This document shows, one piece after another, positions 24,826 to 35,141 of a DNA stretch of 64,000 bases. The notes beneath the pieces are model-generated. The model saw only the letters and a program-made list of their open reading frames with translations. It was not told the origin of the DNA and did no database searches. Where the stretch lies: positions 11,550,814-11,614,813 of the forward strand of contig OY735209.1 in NCBI GenBank assembly GCA_963457665.1, in the 5' to 3' direction. Made by a program: the position numbers and the translations under genes. This stretch comes from Thysanoteuthis rhombus (taxonomy: Eukaryota; Mollusca; Cephalopoda; Oegopsida; Thysanoteuthidae). Numbering within the stretch: position 1 is the first letter of the stretch; each line of letters begins with the position of its first letter.

Positions 24826-24990
24826 TAATTTTCTCCTTTGACTTGGCTTTCATTACCCAAATCTTGTCTTCAAGTTTTCATTCTGTTTTTACACCAGTTT
24901 GATTTACACCTACTATCAATAATGTTTTTTTCCCTTCTGCCTTAATGTTCTCAACATAATTTTTTCCTCTGCCTTAGCTTTCTTTACTCA
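24826..24990 (+). repeat. Near-identical duplicate of 19757-19920
   Basis: Differs from 19757-19920 at only a handful of positions over about 165 bp, far less than other repeats here. It breaks off inside the second tandem unit directly into a family A copy. Confidence 0.75.
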
Positions 24991-25865
24991 AATGGCCTGA
25001 CCAACCGGGCAAATGGACTACAGATTCTTCTCTCTTTGAGTGTCTGTGTCTATGTAGATGTGTATGTGTATGTGTGTGTGTGTCCGGACACTCCTGGTCA
25101 CATTTTTGAGTCAACAATCTTGGAAATACACATGAGTATCCCACTACGCACCACCTTTAACACTTTTTCTGTTTGTTCAAAAAAGTGTTCAATGGTTATT
25201 CTGGGACCAGCAATGTCTAAATTTTGTGCAAGTATTTTTTTTTTAAAGATAATTTTTGATAAAAGATGGGTTATTTTTAGATAATTTTAGATATGAGATT
25301 TTTTTAAAGATAATTTTTGATAAAAGATGGGGTTTTTTTAGATAATTTTAGATATGAGATTTTTTTAAAGATAATTTTTGATAAAAGATGGGTTTCTTTT
25401 AGATAATTTTAGATATGAGATTTTTTTAAAGATAATTTTTGATAGAAGATGGGTTTTTTTAGATAATTTTAGATATGAGATTTTTTTTAAGATAATTTTT
25501 GATAGAAGATAGATTTTTTTTAGATAATTTTAGATATGAGATTTTTTTTTAGATAATTTTTGATAGAAGATAGATTTTTTTTAGATAATTTTAGATATGA
25601 GATTTTTTTTTAGATAATTATAATCATCTTTGTTCAACATGTTTACTGCCACAGATGAAGTAGATTATCTTAGCAAATCTCCAGTCCAAGGTCATGGATA
25701 AGATGACTCGTCTTATGATAATGTGTTATCCAGTCCGGTAACAGAGATGAGACAACTCATCTTATGATAGTTTTTCATTCTTTTTTGCCAGCATCTCCAA
25801 GTGCAAACAAAAAAAATTTGCATATTTACTTTGATGATATGACAACTATTAAATGAAGACTTTCT
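24989..25865 (+). repeat. Dispersed family A copy containing a 61-bp tandem array
   Basis: Opens with GGCCTGACCAACCGGGCAAATG and the CTACAGATTCTTCTCTC box. The array occupies 25225-25618. After it, CATGTTTACTGCCACAGATG, AGATTATCTTAGC and GACAACTCATCTTATGATAG form the 3' part, shared with 26060-26165. Confidence 0.65.
25225..25618. repeat. 61-bp tandem array, six to seven units
   Basis: Units alternate AAAGATAATTTTTGATAAAAG and TAGATAATTTTAGATATGAG with poly-T spacers. Later units replace ATAAAAG by ATAGAAG, so unit variants are arranged in order along the array. Confidence 0.85.
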
Positions 25866-26280
25866 ATTGAATCACCGTAGTCACGAAGATTGGCAGCCCG
25901 ACTAATCAGCAAAGTGGGCTACAGATTCTTCTCGAGTTTCCATGAGTGTGTGTCTCCGGGTGTTCCTAGTCACATTCGGGGGACTACAACCTTGAAAATT
26001 TGCATGATAATTTTAGATAAAAGATTCAATTTTTTCAGATAATTTGTTAGATAATTATAATAACCCTGTTTAACCTGTTCACTGCCACGGGTGGAATAAA
26101 TTGTCTTAGCTAGACTCCAGTCTGGTGTTACGGACGAGACAACTCTTTTTATAATAGTTCGTCATTCTTTCACCAGAAAGCAGCATTTACTGCAAATAAA
26201 GGAAATCTGTATATCTTACTTTGATGTTAGGCCAACTAATAGATGAAAACTTTCTATTTTCTTCAATTTTTGATGAGGAA
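25866..26280 (+). repeat. Dispersed family A copy, with no array expansion
   Basis: TTGAATCACCGTAGTCACGA, GGGCTACAGATTCTTCTC, GTGTTCCTAGTCACATTCGG, then a single AGATAATTT unit where the preceding copy has its array, then CTGTTCACTGCCACGGGTGG and GAGACAACTC. Lies head-to-tail with the copy at 24989. Confidence 0.65.
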
Positions 26281-26421
26281 AACCCGGCCCAGGAGTTACA
26301 ATCTTATAAAGAAATACTTGGCAGTGAATAGATTCAAGAGCAATTCTGAAACAAAGAATGAATTTTTCTTTTATATTGAAAACTTGTATCTTTTTTCTCT
26401 CTCTGTGTCACGATAAAAATG

Positions 26422-26660
26422 CAGGGGTCACAAACAGGGGGGTCATGGCCTACAAGTCAGCCATTGAGGTATTCAAAGCTTTTTTCAAATTTTATGTATT
26501 TGAGAACCATTGAGCAAATCCTATCAGTTCAAAGTTCAGTATTACATATATCTGTGAACAGTCTTTTCTACATATGAAAAACATCAGATCTTTTCAGAGA
26601 AATCGTGTTTTGGACATTAATTTAAAGCGGCAGATGATTGCTGTTAACAATAACTGACAT
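26422..26660 (+). mobile_element. hAT transposon remnant
   Basis: CAGGGGTCACAAACAGGGGG at 26422 looks like a hAT 5' terminus. The frame at 26541-26657 gives SITYICEQSFLHMKNI, then RNRVLDINLKRQMI, matching the hAT C-terminal dimerisation block (.YLCE..FS.MK.iKs..RnrL.d..L...l). Only about 40 residues remain, so most of the transposase has been deleted. No 3' terminus was located. Confidence 0.6.
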
Positions 26661-27289
26661 TCTCAAATGAGGTGAAAGAGAGACCACAATCTATACACTA
26701 ATATTTGTTTTTCTAAGAACTATTAATTACCAGTTATTAAACTGACTGTATAAATGAATAAATATGAACACTTCATGCAGATTTATATATTACTTTTTAC
26801 GTGCAGAGTATATATTCAGAATTTATAGGCCTCAAGGGAAGGTTTTATAAGTAAGATGTGATATAATATACAGGTGGGCCATAGGAAAAAACTAAAAAAA
26901 AATCAAAAGTGGACCATTACAAAGAGAAATTGCTAATCCCAGACCTAATGGATAGAGGAAAGATCGGAACCCAGCTTAACAAAGACTAATCATTAGACTG
27001 CAAAAGTATTTTTTTCCTGTTATAAAATCTATTTTGATAGTCAAATTTTCTTAAAGAAAACACAAAAATAAAAGGAGACACTCCATTCAACATTAGTTTT
27101 ACTCCAATGTTAACAAATTCCCCATAAATGAATGCAATTTTCAACATTAATTTTTTTCATCAACTAATAAACTAAAATGAACTTTTTCAGAGACAACAGT
27201 CCATTAGCCTTTTCAGCAGCATGAAACCTACACTCATTTTCTACAGATAACTTCCACAAATGTGTACCCACAATACTAACGAGCAAAAT
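26661..27289. other. Non-coding, nothing recognised
   Basis: AT-rich with A-runs; may include the decayed 3' end of the hAT remnant. No other feature. Confidence 0.35.
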
Positions 27290-27525
27290 CAACACGGTGA
27301 TCCAAAAATTGATTGTGAGAGCTTACCTATTGTACGAGTTTAAACTTGGAACAAAAACAGCAGAAGCAGCCATAGAATTTGTACAGCATTGGAAGGTGAA
27401 GGTGAAGTTAGTGATCATAATGCTCAAGAGTGCTTCAGATTTTCTCTTAGAAATGAATCACTTGAAAATGCATCTTGTGAGGAATAGTCGGTTAGCCTGG
27501 ATGGTGATGAGCTGAGAACTTGATC
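27290..27525 (+). mobile_element. Mariner transposase N-terminal fragment
   Basis: The frame from 27297 gives VRAYLLYEFKLGTKTAEAA, matching the first helix-turn-helix of SETMAR-type mariner transposases. After a frame change, AQECFRFSLRNESLENASCE and SLDGDELRT match the second half of the DNA-binding region (aq.WF.kFrsGdeSLed...grp...d.deLr). A stop interrupts the second block. The catalytic domain is not here. Confidence 0.65.
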
Positions 27526-28120
27526 TGATTCAAATATGTCAGCTGCTTGCATTGGGGTTAAACAGAAACAATGAAATACTATTTTTATATCTTGTTAGGT
27601 AAAGATTTCTGAATTTGATGTGGGGTGTCTTCATTTGCCACCGGACAAAGGCAAAATGTAACACAGTTTTTATTGGGGGTGGGTCTGTATTCCCAGCCAA
27701 TATGACATGCAATGCATTTTATGTGAGTCATTCAGATAGTCACAATTTATGAGGGTCATCCAGAAATTGATATTCTCAGCTATTGATGCAGATATCCGAG
27801 CATACCCCTGACTCAACCCTGATGCTGTATGGGGTACATCAGTTAATTTTATTTCCAAGCCACAACTGAACAGAATCAAGTCTTGAGGAAATGATCCTTA
27901 TTTATTTTTCTGATTAAATTCTTTTTTTCCTCCATTTTTTTTATTATTTTGCGATGTCAGTTGAAAAAATGAACATTTCTTGGTTGTCTTATAGTCATCT
28001 TTTGCATCTTTAGAAAAAGGAAAAGTTGCTCTCTGTGTCGCAATGATTTTGATCTCCATTTAACCAATGATCCATGGAAACCAAATCTTTGTTCACAGCA
28101 ATCATGGGGTTTTTTTTCAG
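27526..28120. other. Non-coding, nothing recognised
   Basis: No conserved peptide, shared repeat or exon seen. Confidence 0.35.
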
Positions 28121-28346
28121 TCGGGATGCAAGGCCATTACCCAAGATGGACTGCCTTACAGGGCTGAAGGGTTTCAACTGTCCTGCTATTTACCCATCCA
28201 TAGCTGAGAGGAGAAGTAGATTCATGCCATTCCCAATTGCATTAGTGTGAACAGAATGCAAAATGTCCAAGCCGGAGTTTGAACTCGGTTCGCCGATTCC
28301 ATTTCCCGTGCTGGTAACTATCGGGCCACCTGCACCTCCAGGGGTC
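28121..28346 (-). repeat. tRNA-derived SINE
   Basis: Minus strand: GGAGGTGCAGGTGGCC head, GAGTTCAAACTCC as B box, then CACTAATGCAATTGGGAA, AATCTACTTCTCC and TTCAGCCCTGTAAGGCAGTC. The same body occurs at 33996-34200 (plus) and 61634-61820 (minus), with a fragment at 61990-62070. Truncated frames here are not genes. Confidence 0.65.
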
Positions 28347-29024
28347 TCTAGGCGACAATGAAATTGCGTTACTATGACAAATAAAACATACAAGATGGGT
28401 CAAAGAAAAGCTGTTTTATTAAGATTTACTAGTTATTCATTTACTGACAAATGTGGATGAAAGCAATGCCAGCTTAATTGAAAATGCGCCAAAAAAATAA
28501 GGTTTTTATATGTTAATATTTATGTACAGTAGAACTTGGTGTGGACTGAAGGGGGAAGGGCAAGACAGCAGGTATATAGAAGAGACTTTGCCAGAGTTAA
28601 GTTTCTTGCTCAATTATAAGAGTATTTTTCTTACAGACAATTGGGCTCATTCTTTCTGTTATTTTAGTTGTTCCAAAAACATTTTAGTCTTTCTCGGAGA
28701 CTCTCTGTTTCTATACAGAAAGTACATCAGAAAAAAGCCGTAATATGGATGTGTTGGAACATTGTGGGAACAGCAAAAAGAATGACTGCAATTGTCCCCA
28801 AAACTCTTGTAATCTTGATGACTCTTCTTCAAATTATAGACAATATCTCTTTTGCTCAATATTCTTCAGTTCTGGACACCTTATTGAACACAATGAATCA
28901 GATACAAAAATGCATTTGTATAAAAAGGAGATAGATAAAGCTGCCTATTGACATTTTAATGAAGAAAGCGTGTAGATTTATTTGTGATATTATCTTGATC
29001 TCTTTTATTTTTCAGATGGAAGCA
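28347..29024. other. Non-coding, short open frames only
   Basis: Overlapping frames at 28510-28951 (66-88 codons) on both strands have no recognisable motif and no splice context that I can argue for. Confidence 0.35.
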
Positions 29025-29170
29025 TTGTCAACCATTGAACCACCATAGCCCTCAATAATGGTGAAAGGTTCTATCCTTTTTTTAAAAACGTGTTCCAGCA
29101 CTCCTGGCCATATTGTTTGGTCTACGGACTTAAAAACAACCATCAATACTCAACTGGACCCCCTCTGATA
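29025..29170 (+). repeat. Dispersed family A fragment
   Basis: ACCATTGAACCACCATAGCC, GCACTCCTGGCCATATTGTT and GTCTACGGACTTAAAAACA.CCATCA.TACTCAAC correspond to the 5' part of the family. Confidence 0.5.
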
Positions 29171-29194
29171 ATATTTGTTTTTATTTTGGGGAAG

Positions 29195-29335
29195 AAAGCT
29201 TTTTTGTGGACTTATTTTGATGGGTTTATTAATAACATCTAGATTCTCCAGAATCTAGATTTTTTTTCCAATAGAAAACACCAGTGATGTTATGAATAGA
29301 ATTTATTCTGACCATACTTATTTTTCAATGAAGAT
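29195..29335 (-). repeat. Dispersed family C, inverted copy
   Basis: Read on the minus strand: AGTATGGTCAGAATAAATTC, ATAACATCACTGGTGTTTTC, AATCTAGATGTTATTAATAA and CCCATCAAAATAAGTCCAC, in the order seen at 9771 and 10270. Confidence 0.65.
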
Positions 29336-29344
29336 TAAATTTTG

Positions 29345-29655
29345 ACACTACAACATTAACTTTTTTGATTTGTATTACTTTCATTTTTTTTGTTGTCTTT
29401 CGTTGAAACAACTCAGACCGTCGATCTATGGCCATAAGTAAACAGTGTGGTTCGTAAATAAAGGATAAGCTCTCAACGAGACTGAAACTCACATTCTTTT
29501 CGCCTCAGAAGCCTAATTATCGGCAAAGCAGCTGGTATAATAAGTGATAACCAGGCTTCCCTAGGCAAAAGATGAGTTCGAGTCTCACCGAGAGACTATC
29601 TTTTATTCTCAGTCAGTGCTGTTAATCATTGTTCATAGACCAACCATCTGTGAAG
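29345..29655. repeat. Dispersed family F, copy 1 (SINE-like)
   Basis: Shared with 30318-30620: AACTCAG.C.GTC.ATCTA, GTGAACAG.GTGG, AAGCTCT.....GAGACTGAAACTC and CTTTTATTCTCAGTCAGTGC. It contains GAGTTCGAGTCTCACC, like a tRNA T-arm, and copy 2 has an antisense tRNA-5'-half-like TTAACAACTGAGCTACAAG, so a tRNA-derived SINE is possible. Confidence 0.45.
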
Positions 29656-30130
29656 TTGCGATGAAAAGCAACTAAAAAAAAAATCAAGATGAAAAAAACC
29701 CAGTCAAACAGATTTATATGAATTGTGTACATGGGAAAACAATAAACTTGATCACAGAAAAGATAATTTCGCATTTGTATTTACAAGTGTGGTTATTTAG
29801 TAAAAAATGTTGTCGTTGAATTAAGTTCCAGCATTATTAACTAGTAGAGCAACATTCTTTCCTAAAATAGACAATAAAAAAAAAATAATCTAGGTCTGTG
29901 ATGAGAAAACCGCAATGAAAAAATCTCATTGAAAATTCAAACCCATTACACAAACATTTCCCAGGTTTAATTCTTTTCCATCCTTCAGATTTTTGTAAGT
30001 TGTTGCTATTGTTGGCAAGTAAAGATAATTCATTTAAAAAAAAAATTCTATTCTAAATTTTTGCGTAGTTGCTCTTGAGGAAGATAGACAATTAACATAT
30101 CATAATAGACTCATTTATGACTACCGAATA
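29656..30130. other. Non-coding, nothing recognised
   Basis: AT-rich with A-runs; no feature. Confidence 0.35.
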
Positions 30131-30131
30131 G

Positions 30132-30190
<59 letters not shown>
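30131..30190. repeat. (TA)n microsatellite
   Basis: Pure TA run followed by a T-run. Confidence 0.95.
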
Positions 30191-30198
<8 letters not shown>

Positions 30199-30317
30199 TA
30201 AATAATTTATTTATTGTCTGGAGTAAAAAGGAATTATTTTCAGTGTTGAGCCTATCATTTCAATTTTATAGACTGAATGGACTTTAATTGTCACTATCAA
30301 TCTTTGACCTGTATTTT

Positions 30318-30620
30318 CTTTCATCTTCATTTTTTTAGTTGATTTTTATTGCAACTTTACTCAGGCTGTCAATTTACAGCTGTGAGTGAACAGAGTGGAT
30401 TGGAAAATCAAGTATAAGCTCTGGGTCAGAAGGAAACTTATGCCCTTATTGTGTCTGGGAAGCCTATTTAACCATACCAGCTGCTCTTAACAACTGAGCT
30501 ACAAGAATCCTGAAGTTGGCAGAAGATAAGATCTAACCTTTAAACCTACTCTTCATACTTCACTGATCTCTCTTGGTACTGTATTTGTTATTGTTTATAC
30601 ACTTGGAAATAGCAGTGAAA
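30318..30620. repeat. Dispersed family F, copy 2 (SINE-like)
   Basis: Same order of blocks as 29345-29655, same orientation, about 970 bp apart. AGCTGCTCTTAACAACTGAG reads as the reverse complement of a tRNA A-box region. Confidence 0.45.
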
Positions 30621-30754
30621 AATTAATAATGATAATGGTCGACAATGCTTCAACTGATATAAAAAAAACTTAAAAATCAAGTATAAAAGAGAGATAATAT
30701 TGCTAAATAGAGTTTTATAATAATCTGGTTAACATTCAAGATTTAGACATTTGA

Positions 30755-31153
30755 CTTTAGAACTTGTCTTTATGAACACGACTCATTGGCGCAGGAGTTT
30801 TGGCTATATAGCACCCAGATTTTGGAATCAGTTACCCTATGATATTGGAACATGCACACTCTGGCAGGTTTTACATCAAAAATAAAATCTTTCTTGTTTT
30901 GAGACTTTCATAATTGTATGAACTCAGTAAATAAATATGCTGTGCAATTGTGGCTCCTGCCCTGTGTTACATAAGTAAACTTATTGACAAGTTTCACCTT
31001 TTCTCCGACTCTTCTCTCACAGGTGTTACATTTTCACTTGCAATATTTACTCAGGTTTTCAAGCGCTTTTGTCCAGTGGGGGCTTGAGCATTGGGGTTCC
31101 CCGAGAAAGGGTGCTTTCCATAAATGCATATATCATTATTATTATTATTATTG
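30755..31153 (+). mobile_element. CR1/L2-type LINE 3' end with (ATT)n tail
   Basis: The frame at about 30780-30880 gives RRSFGYIAPRFWNQLPYDI, the familiar C-terminal block of CR1/L2/Jockey ORF2 (rsFs.aaPrlWNsLP..ir), followed by a stop where LKxxLF would be expected. The 3' region carries CAAGCGCTTTTGTCC and GGGTGCTTTCCATAAATGCA and ends in (ATT)n at 31136-31153, a typical tail for this group. Confidence 0.7.
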
Positions 31154-32029
31154 ATAAAAATTGGATTCTGAGCTAAAAGACACAAGCAAGTAACCAATTA
31201 CCTCTTATGGATAATTCAAAGGATTTTTAAAATTTTATTCTATTTGTTTTTAAAATTCAATAGATTAATTGATAATTTAAATGGCCTTTTGGCCTTAGAT
31301 ATAAAATCATCTATCAGATTTAAGTAACTTATATGCAATGCTTAATAAAGCTTCGGTGTCCAAAGACGAAGAACTTGAATGAAGATATTTCTTTACTGGC
31401 AAGAAAAAAATACTTGAAGTTTTAAGCACAAGAACAGGGCTATGAGAAATAACAATCAAAACAAGGAACAGAATAAGAAAAAAAAAAATTCAAAATTTAA
31501 ACACACACACATTCATATGTAGGCACATATAAATAAATAGACAAACATACAAAGAACCAAGCTCATATGCTTACATAAAATAATGTATAAACTATGTTTG
31601 TACATACACAATTTTTTTTTTTACAAACAAAATTTCATACAGTAAACAAATACATATGTGGATGGGTATATAAGTTCTGGTAAATAAATTTCTCTGAAAA
31701 ATGTGTACAAAAAGAAAAACGTTCACTCACATACAAAACTATATATTGAGGGCTGACAACCTTGTGGTAATGTCCAATTTTTGGCAAAAATAAGTCAAGT
31801 CCATTGAACATTTTGTTGTCCTTGTGCTAACTCTGCCAGAAGTGTTCATATCCATATCGTATCGGAAGAGGCAGTTTTAAATCATTATAAGATGTGTGTC
31901 CATTACCAAAATGACAGTTCCCAACCAGAAGTGACCATGTCCCATTTGAACAGTCCTTAAACAGATTGGACATAACCACTTCTGGCTGTCACTCCTCAAT
32001 ATGAAGAAAAGCATCACACAGGGATTATT
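31154..32029. other. Non-coding, nothing recognised
   Basis: AT-rich with short CA runs. No feature recognised. Confidence 0.35.
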
Positions 32030-32763
32030 TACAAGGCCTGTTAAAAAAAGTAATGAGACTGTATAAAAATATTTATCATCAACTTAATTACAAATCAAAT
32101 TCTATCTCTTTCGAAATAGGTCCCTGGGGAAACTACACACCAACGAAGATGTTCCCACTCCTGGAACTGACTCTGTGCTCAATTGGTTTATCACAACCTG
32201 TGGGATGTTCTCATCAGTCCAGGAAATAGATAAGATTTGAACAACAAATAGTCGAAGACTCAGATCAGGGGAGAAGAAGGGCTGGAGGACAGACACTCAA
32301 CCTAATTTACTGCTGTGAGGTCCTCCGACTAAGAAAAAGGAAAGTTTTTGTTTGACATGAGATCGCCGAATCTTGGATGCTACATTATGATAACACCTCC
32401 TGTGGTACCAGACTCTTTGTGAATGAGTTTTTGACCAAAGAAGTATTCCTATAGAACCACTGTACCTTTACTCTCTTTGTCTGGGTCCTTGTGATTATTT
32501 CCAGTTCTCACAAATCAAAACCCAGCATCATAGTTGCCATTTCGTAACTGTTGAGAATATCCAACAGGTTGTGACAAATCAACTGACAGCAGTGTCGGTT
32601 GAAGACTTCCAGTACTGTGCCCAGTAGTGGGAACAATGTCTCCGTTGGTGCGTGGCTTTCCAAGGGGCATATTTTTTTGAAGGAGATTAAGTTGATTCGT
32701 AATTAAGTCGATAATAAATATTTTTACACAATCAGTCTCAATACTTTCCAGACAGACCTTGTA
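32030..32763. mobile_element. Composite of two mariner 3' ends in inverted orientation
   Basis: Both outer ends carry the same inverted terminus (TACAAGG.CTGT..... then GTAT.GAGACTG and TATTTAT.ATC.ACTTAATTAC). Inside, each half encodes a transposase C-terminus pointing outward. Right half, plus strand: SWMLHYDNTSCGTRLFVNEF, GPCDYFQFSQIKTQ, VTVENIQQVVTNQL and FQGAYFFEGD then a stop codon. Left half, minus strand: LQPFFSPDLS, DENIPQVVINQL and EWEHLRWCVVSPGTYFERD. Stops and frame changes occur in both halves. TA flanks both ends. The 5' halves and DNA-binding regions are absent. Confidence 0.75.
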
Positions 32764-33695
32764 CATCGGAAAGAAGTTCTTCCAAAAGCGATTGATATAT
32801 TTTTCCATTCTAACTTTCAGCGAAGTGAAAATTCTTAAAATTCTACAGATTGTGAGTTACCCATAAAATTCCAAACGCTGATTCACCGGGCAGTAAATCA
32901 AACTTTAAGTCAGTCCATGTGTACACCTATATACCCATACACACACATTTATATGTTTTTTCCATAAGGAATGTCAAGTACAATGCATACACACACATTA
33001 TATTGATTGAATTTTTCAAAATTGTTTGAATCTAACATTTTTTACAGGGAATTTTTACAGTAAATCCAAACTGATACATGTTATGTGGGAACTTTTAGTT
33101 TAAATTATTCCTGAATTTTTCATTTATCTGGGACCCCAAAAGAATTTTTGCACTGCAGTCTATCTTTCATTTATTCTATCTATAAATAGTTCACATCTGC
33201 AGGGAAAAATGATCTTCTCAGAGCCAACAATATTTCTGGGTTTTAATGTCATTTCATTTTAGTAATTAATACAGCTATTTCTATCATTAATGAATAAAAA
33301 TCATAACTTGTTCATAAACATACAAGTTTACAACACTAAAATTATTAGGTCTTTTGCATGAAATTTTACATGAATACCAGTTCAGAATTTTTATTAACCA
33401 TGTGCTACCTGCTTTTAAGAATGACAATTTTGGATTTCACCATCCACAGGCTGGATGATAGGTTGTCCCACATGAAACGGCCAGTTTTTTGGCATTTATC
33501 CTTATGATTGCAATTTCAACTAATTCTGAAGCAAAAAATGTAGTAAAACATATTTTGCAGATTATACAAGATAAACTTTCCTCTCAATTTTCAACTTATG
33601 ATTCATTATACCAGTTTCAATAAGATGATGCTGTCCTCAAAAGAAAGCAGACTATAATCTTTGTACGAGTTCTAACTCAGTAAAAATGCTGTTTA
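32764..33695. other. Non-coding, nothing recognised
   Basis: AT-rich; small CA runs near 32940 and 32990. No feature recognised. Confidence 0.35.
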
Positions 33696-33699
33696 AGCT

Positions 33700-33890
33700 C
33701 TCGAGAACATCAATTTCACAGCTCAATCATACTGTCAATAAATTGATGAAATGCATTCAAATTTATCCTGAAAAATATCCAGCATTGGTCAACGGACAGA
33801 CCTTGTTCCATGACAATGCCTGACCTCACATGGGCAATCCAACCAAAACAAAGTTGCTGCAACTTGGTTATGAAAATAAAAGAAGTTATT
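33700..33890 (+). mobile_element. Mariner transposase catalytic-region fragment
   Basis: The plus-strand frame gives SQLNHTVNKLMKCIQIYPEK, YPALVNGQTLFHDNA, a stop, then PHMGNPTKTKLLQLGYE. This matches the block around the second catalytic Asp of SETMAR-type mariners (ln.tvn......l..k.PalvNr....hHDNArPH.a..tk.kL.elgwe). Downstream similarity is lost where a SINE begins. Confidence 0.65.
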
Positions 33891-33995
33891 GAGGCAAAAG
33901 GAGCTGATATGGAATAATACACCAGGCTCGTTTACTTCTTTGAGTTGTTTTTATTTTTCCTTTCAAAACCGGCCATTTCATGAGTGGCAATTTGT

Positions 33996-34200
33996 GGAGG
34001 TACAGAGTGGCTTAATGGTTACCGGTACAGAAAATAGAATTCACGAATGCGAGTATTGGCTGAGGCTGTTTACATTCACATTGTACTAATGCCCTTGGGA
34101 AAAACACGAATCCACCTCCCCATTCAGCTATGTATAAATAGTACGGCAGTTGGAGTCCTTTAGCCCTGTAAGGCAGTCTATCTAAGAGAATAATACCCTG
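33996..34200 (+). repeat. tRNA-derived SINE
   Basis: GGAGGTACAGAGTGGCTTAATGG head, then CACTAATGCCC..GGGAAA, CCACCTCCCC.TTCAGCTATG and TTTAGCCCTGTAAGGCAGTC. Same family as 28121-28346; the B box is more decayed here. Confidence 0.6.
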
Positions 34201-34878
34201 ATGAAAAAAAAAAACAAAAAACGACAGCTTGGCTGTCACCATAGCTGATCCCCAGCCTGAGTAAAGGAGGGGTGTTGAATGTTGGGCTAGCAACTGTTCC
34301 CTGTAAAACTTAAAACTGAAACCATAGCAGAGTGATTATGGCCCTATGCTCCACAAAGAATCTACCGAAATAAATGAATAGGCTTGATAATCCAGCTGAT
34401 GCAAAGTCCCCTTACTTAGATGTGAGTATTTGTGTGTGTGTGTGTGTGTGTTCACACATTTGTCTTTTCATGCCTTTTGGAGAAATCTATAAATCTGTAG
34501 AGCAATATAATTTGAGAGCAAAAGAACGTTACAACATGCACAAAATATGAAATAACAATAAAGAAAAACGCTTCCATTTTTCGTTTTTTTTCTTTTCTTT
34601 TTTTTTTGTTTTTAAAGTGCACCAGGTTGACCTGGTAATGGTAATGCCATTAAATGTTGCTGGGAGAAAGAAAACAACAAACAATTAAACAAGATTGGGG
34701 GGTAGGCTTTTGGGAGGGGTCGGGTAAAGAGAGAAGGTCGGGTGGGAAAAGGGGAGGGGGCATATATGGTCCCGGACAATAAAATCTTGGAATTAACCAT
34801 CTGGTGCTCAGTAATGTCCAGTTACATTTAGTTTGGGTGGCAGCAATGGCCTGAGATAGGAACAAGGAGCATAACTCA
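34201..34878. other. Non-coding
   Basis: Contains a (TG)n run at 34429-34450, a T/C-rich tract at 34578-34615 and a G-rich strand at 34695-34760. No gene recognised. Confidence 0.4.
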
Positions 34879-35141
34879 TAGGGTTGCCAGATTTGACCAG
34901 AAAGGGAGATAATCTGAGCTTCATCTCAGAATCTTATCCAACACAGGCATTGGAATAACATTGGATTTTGGGATCATGCCAGTCTGGAGGCAGTCTGAGG
35001 CTGGTATTTAACCCCTTATTGAACCTTTGCCTCCAGACTCACTCGATTTCCAAATTCAATGCTATTCCAATGCCTGTGTTGGGTGAGTCTCTGAGATGAA
35101 ACTCTGATTATCTCCCTTTCTAGCCAAATCTAGCGGCCCTG
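34879..35141. mobile_element. Near-palindromic MITE, 105-bp inverted arms
   Basis: The left arm (34879-34990) and right arm (35025-35141) are reverse complements over about 105 bp with roughly 85-90% identity: YAGGG..GC.AGATTTG.C, AGAAAGGGAGATAATC, TTCATCTCAGA, CCAACACAGGCATTGGAATA, AGTCTGGAGGC. The centre is about 35 bp. No coding. Termini beginning CAGGG suggest a hAT-related MITE, but no clear target duplication is seen. Confidence 0.8.

Noticed and set aside
32515-32808. 97-codon minus-strand frame
   Set aside because: Antisense to the right half of the mariner composite.
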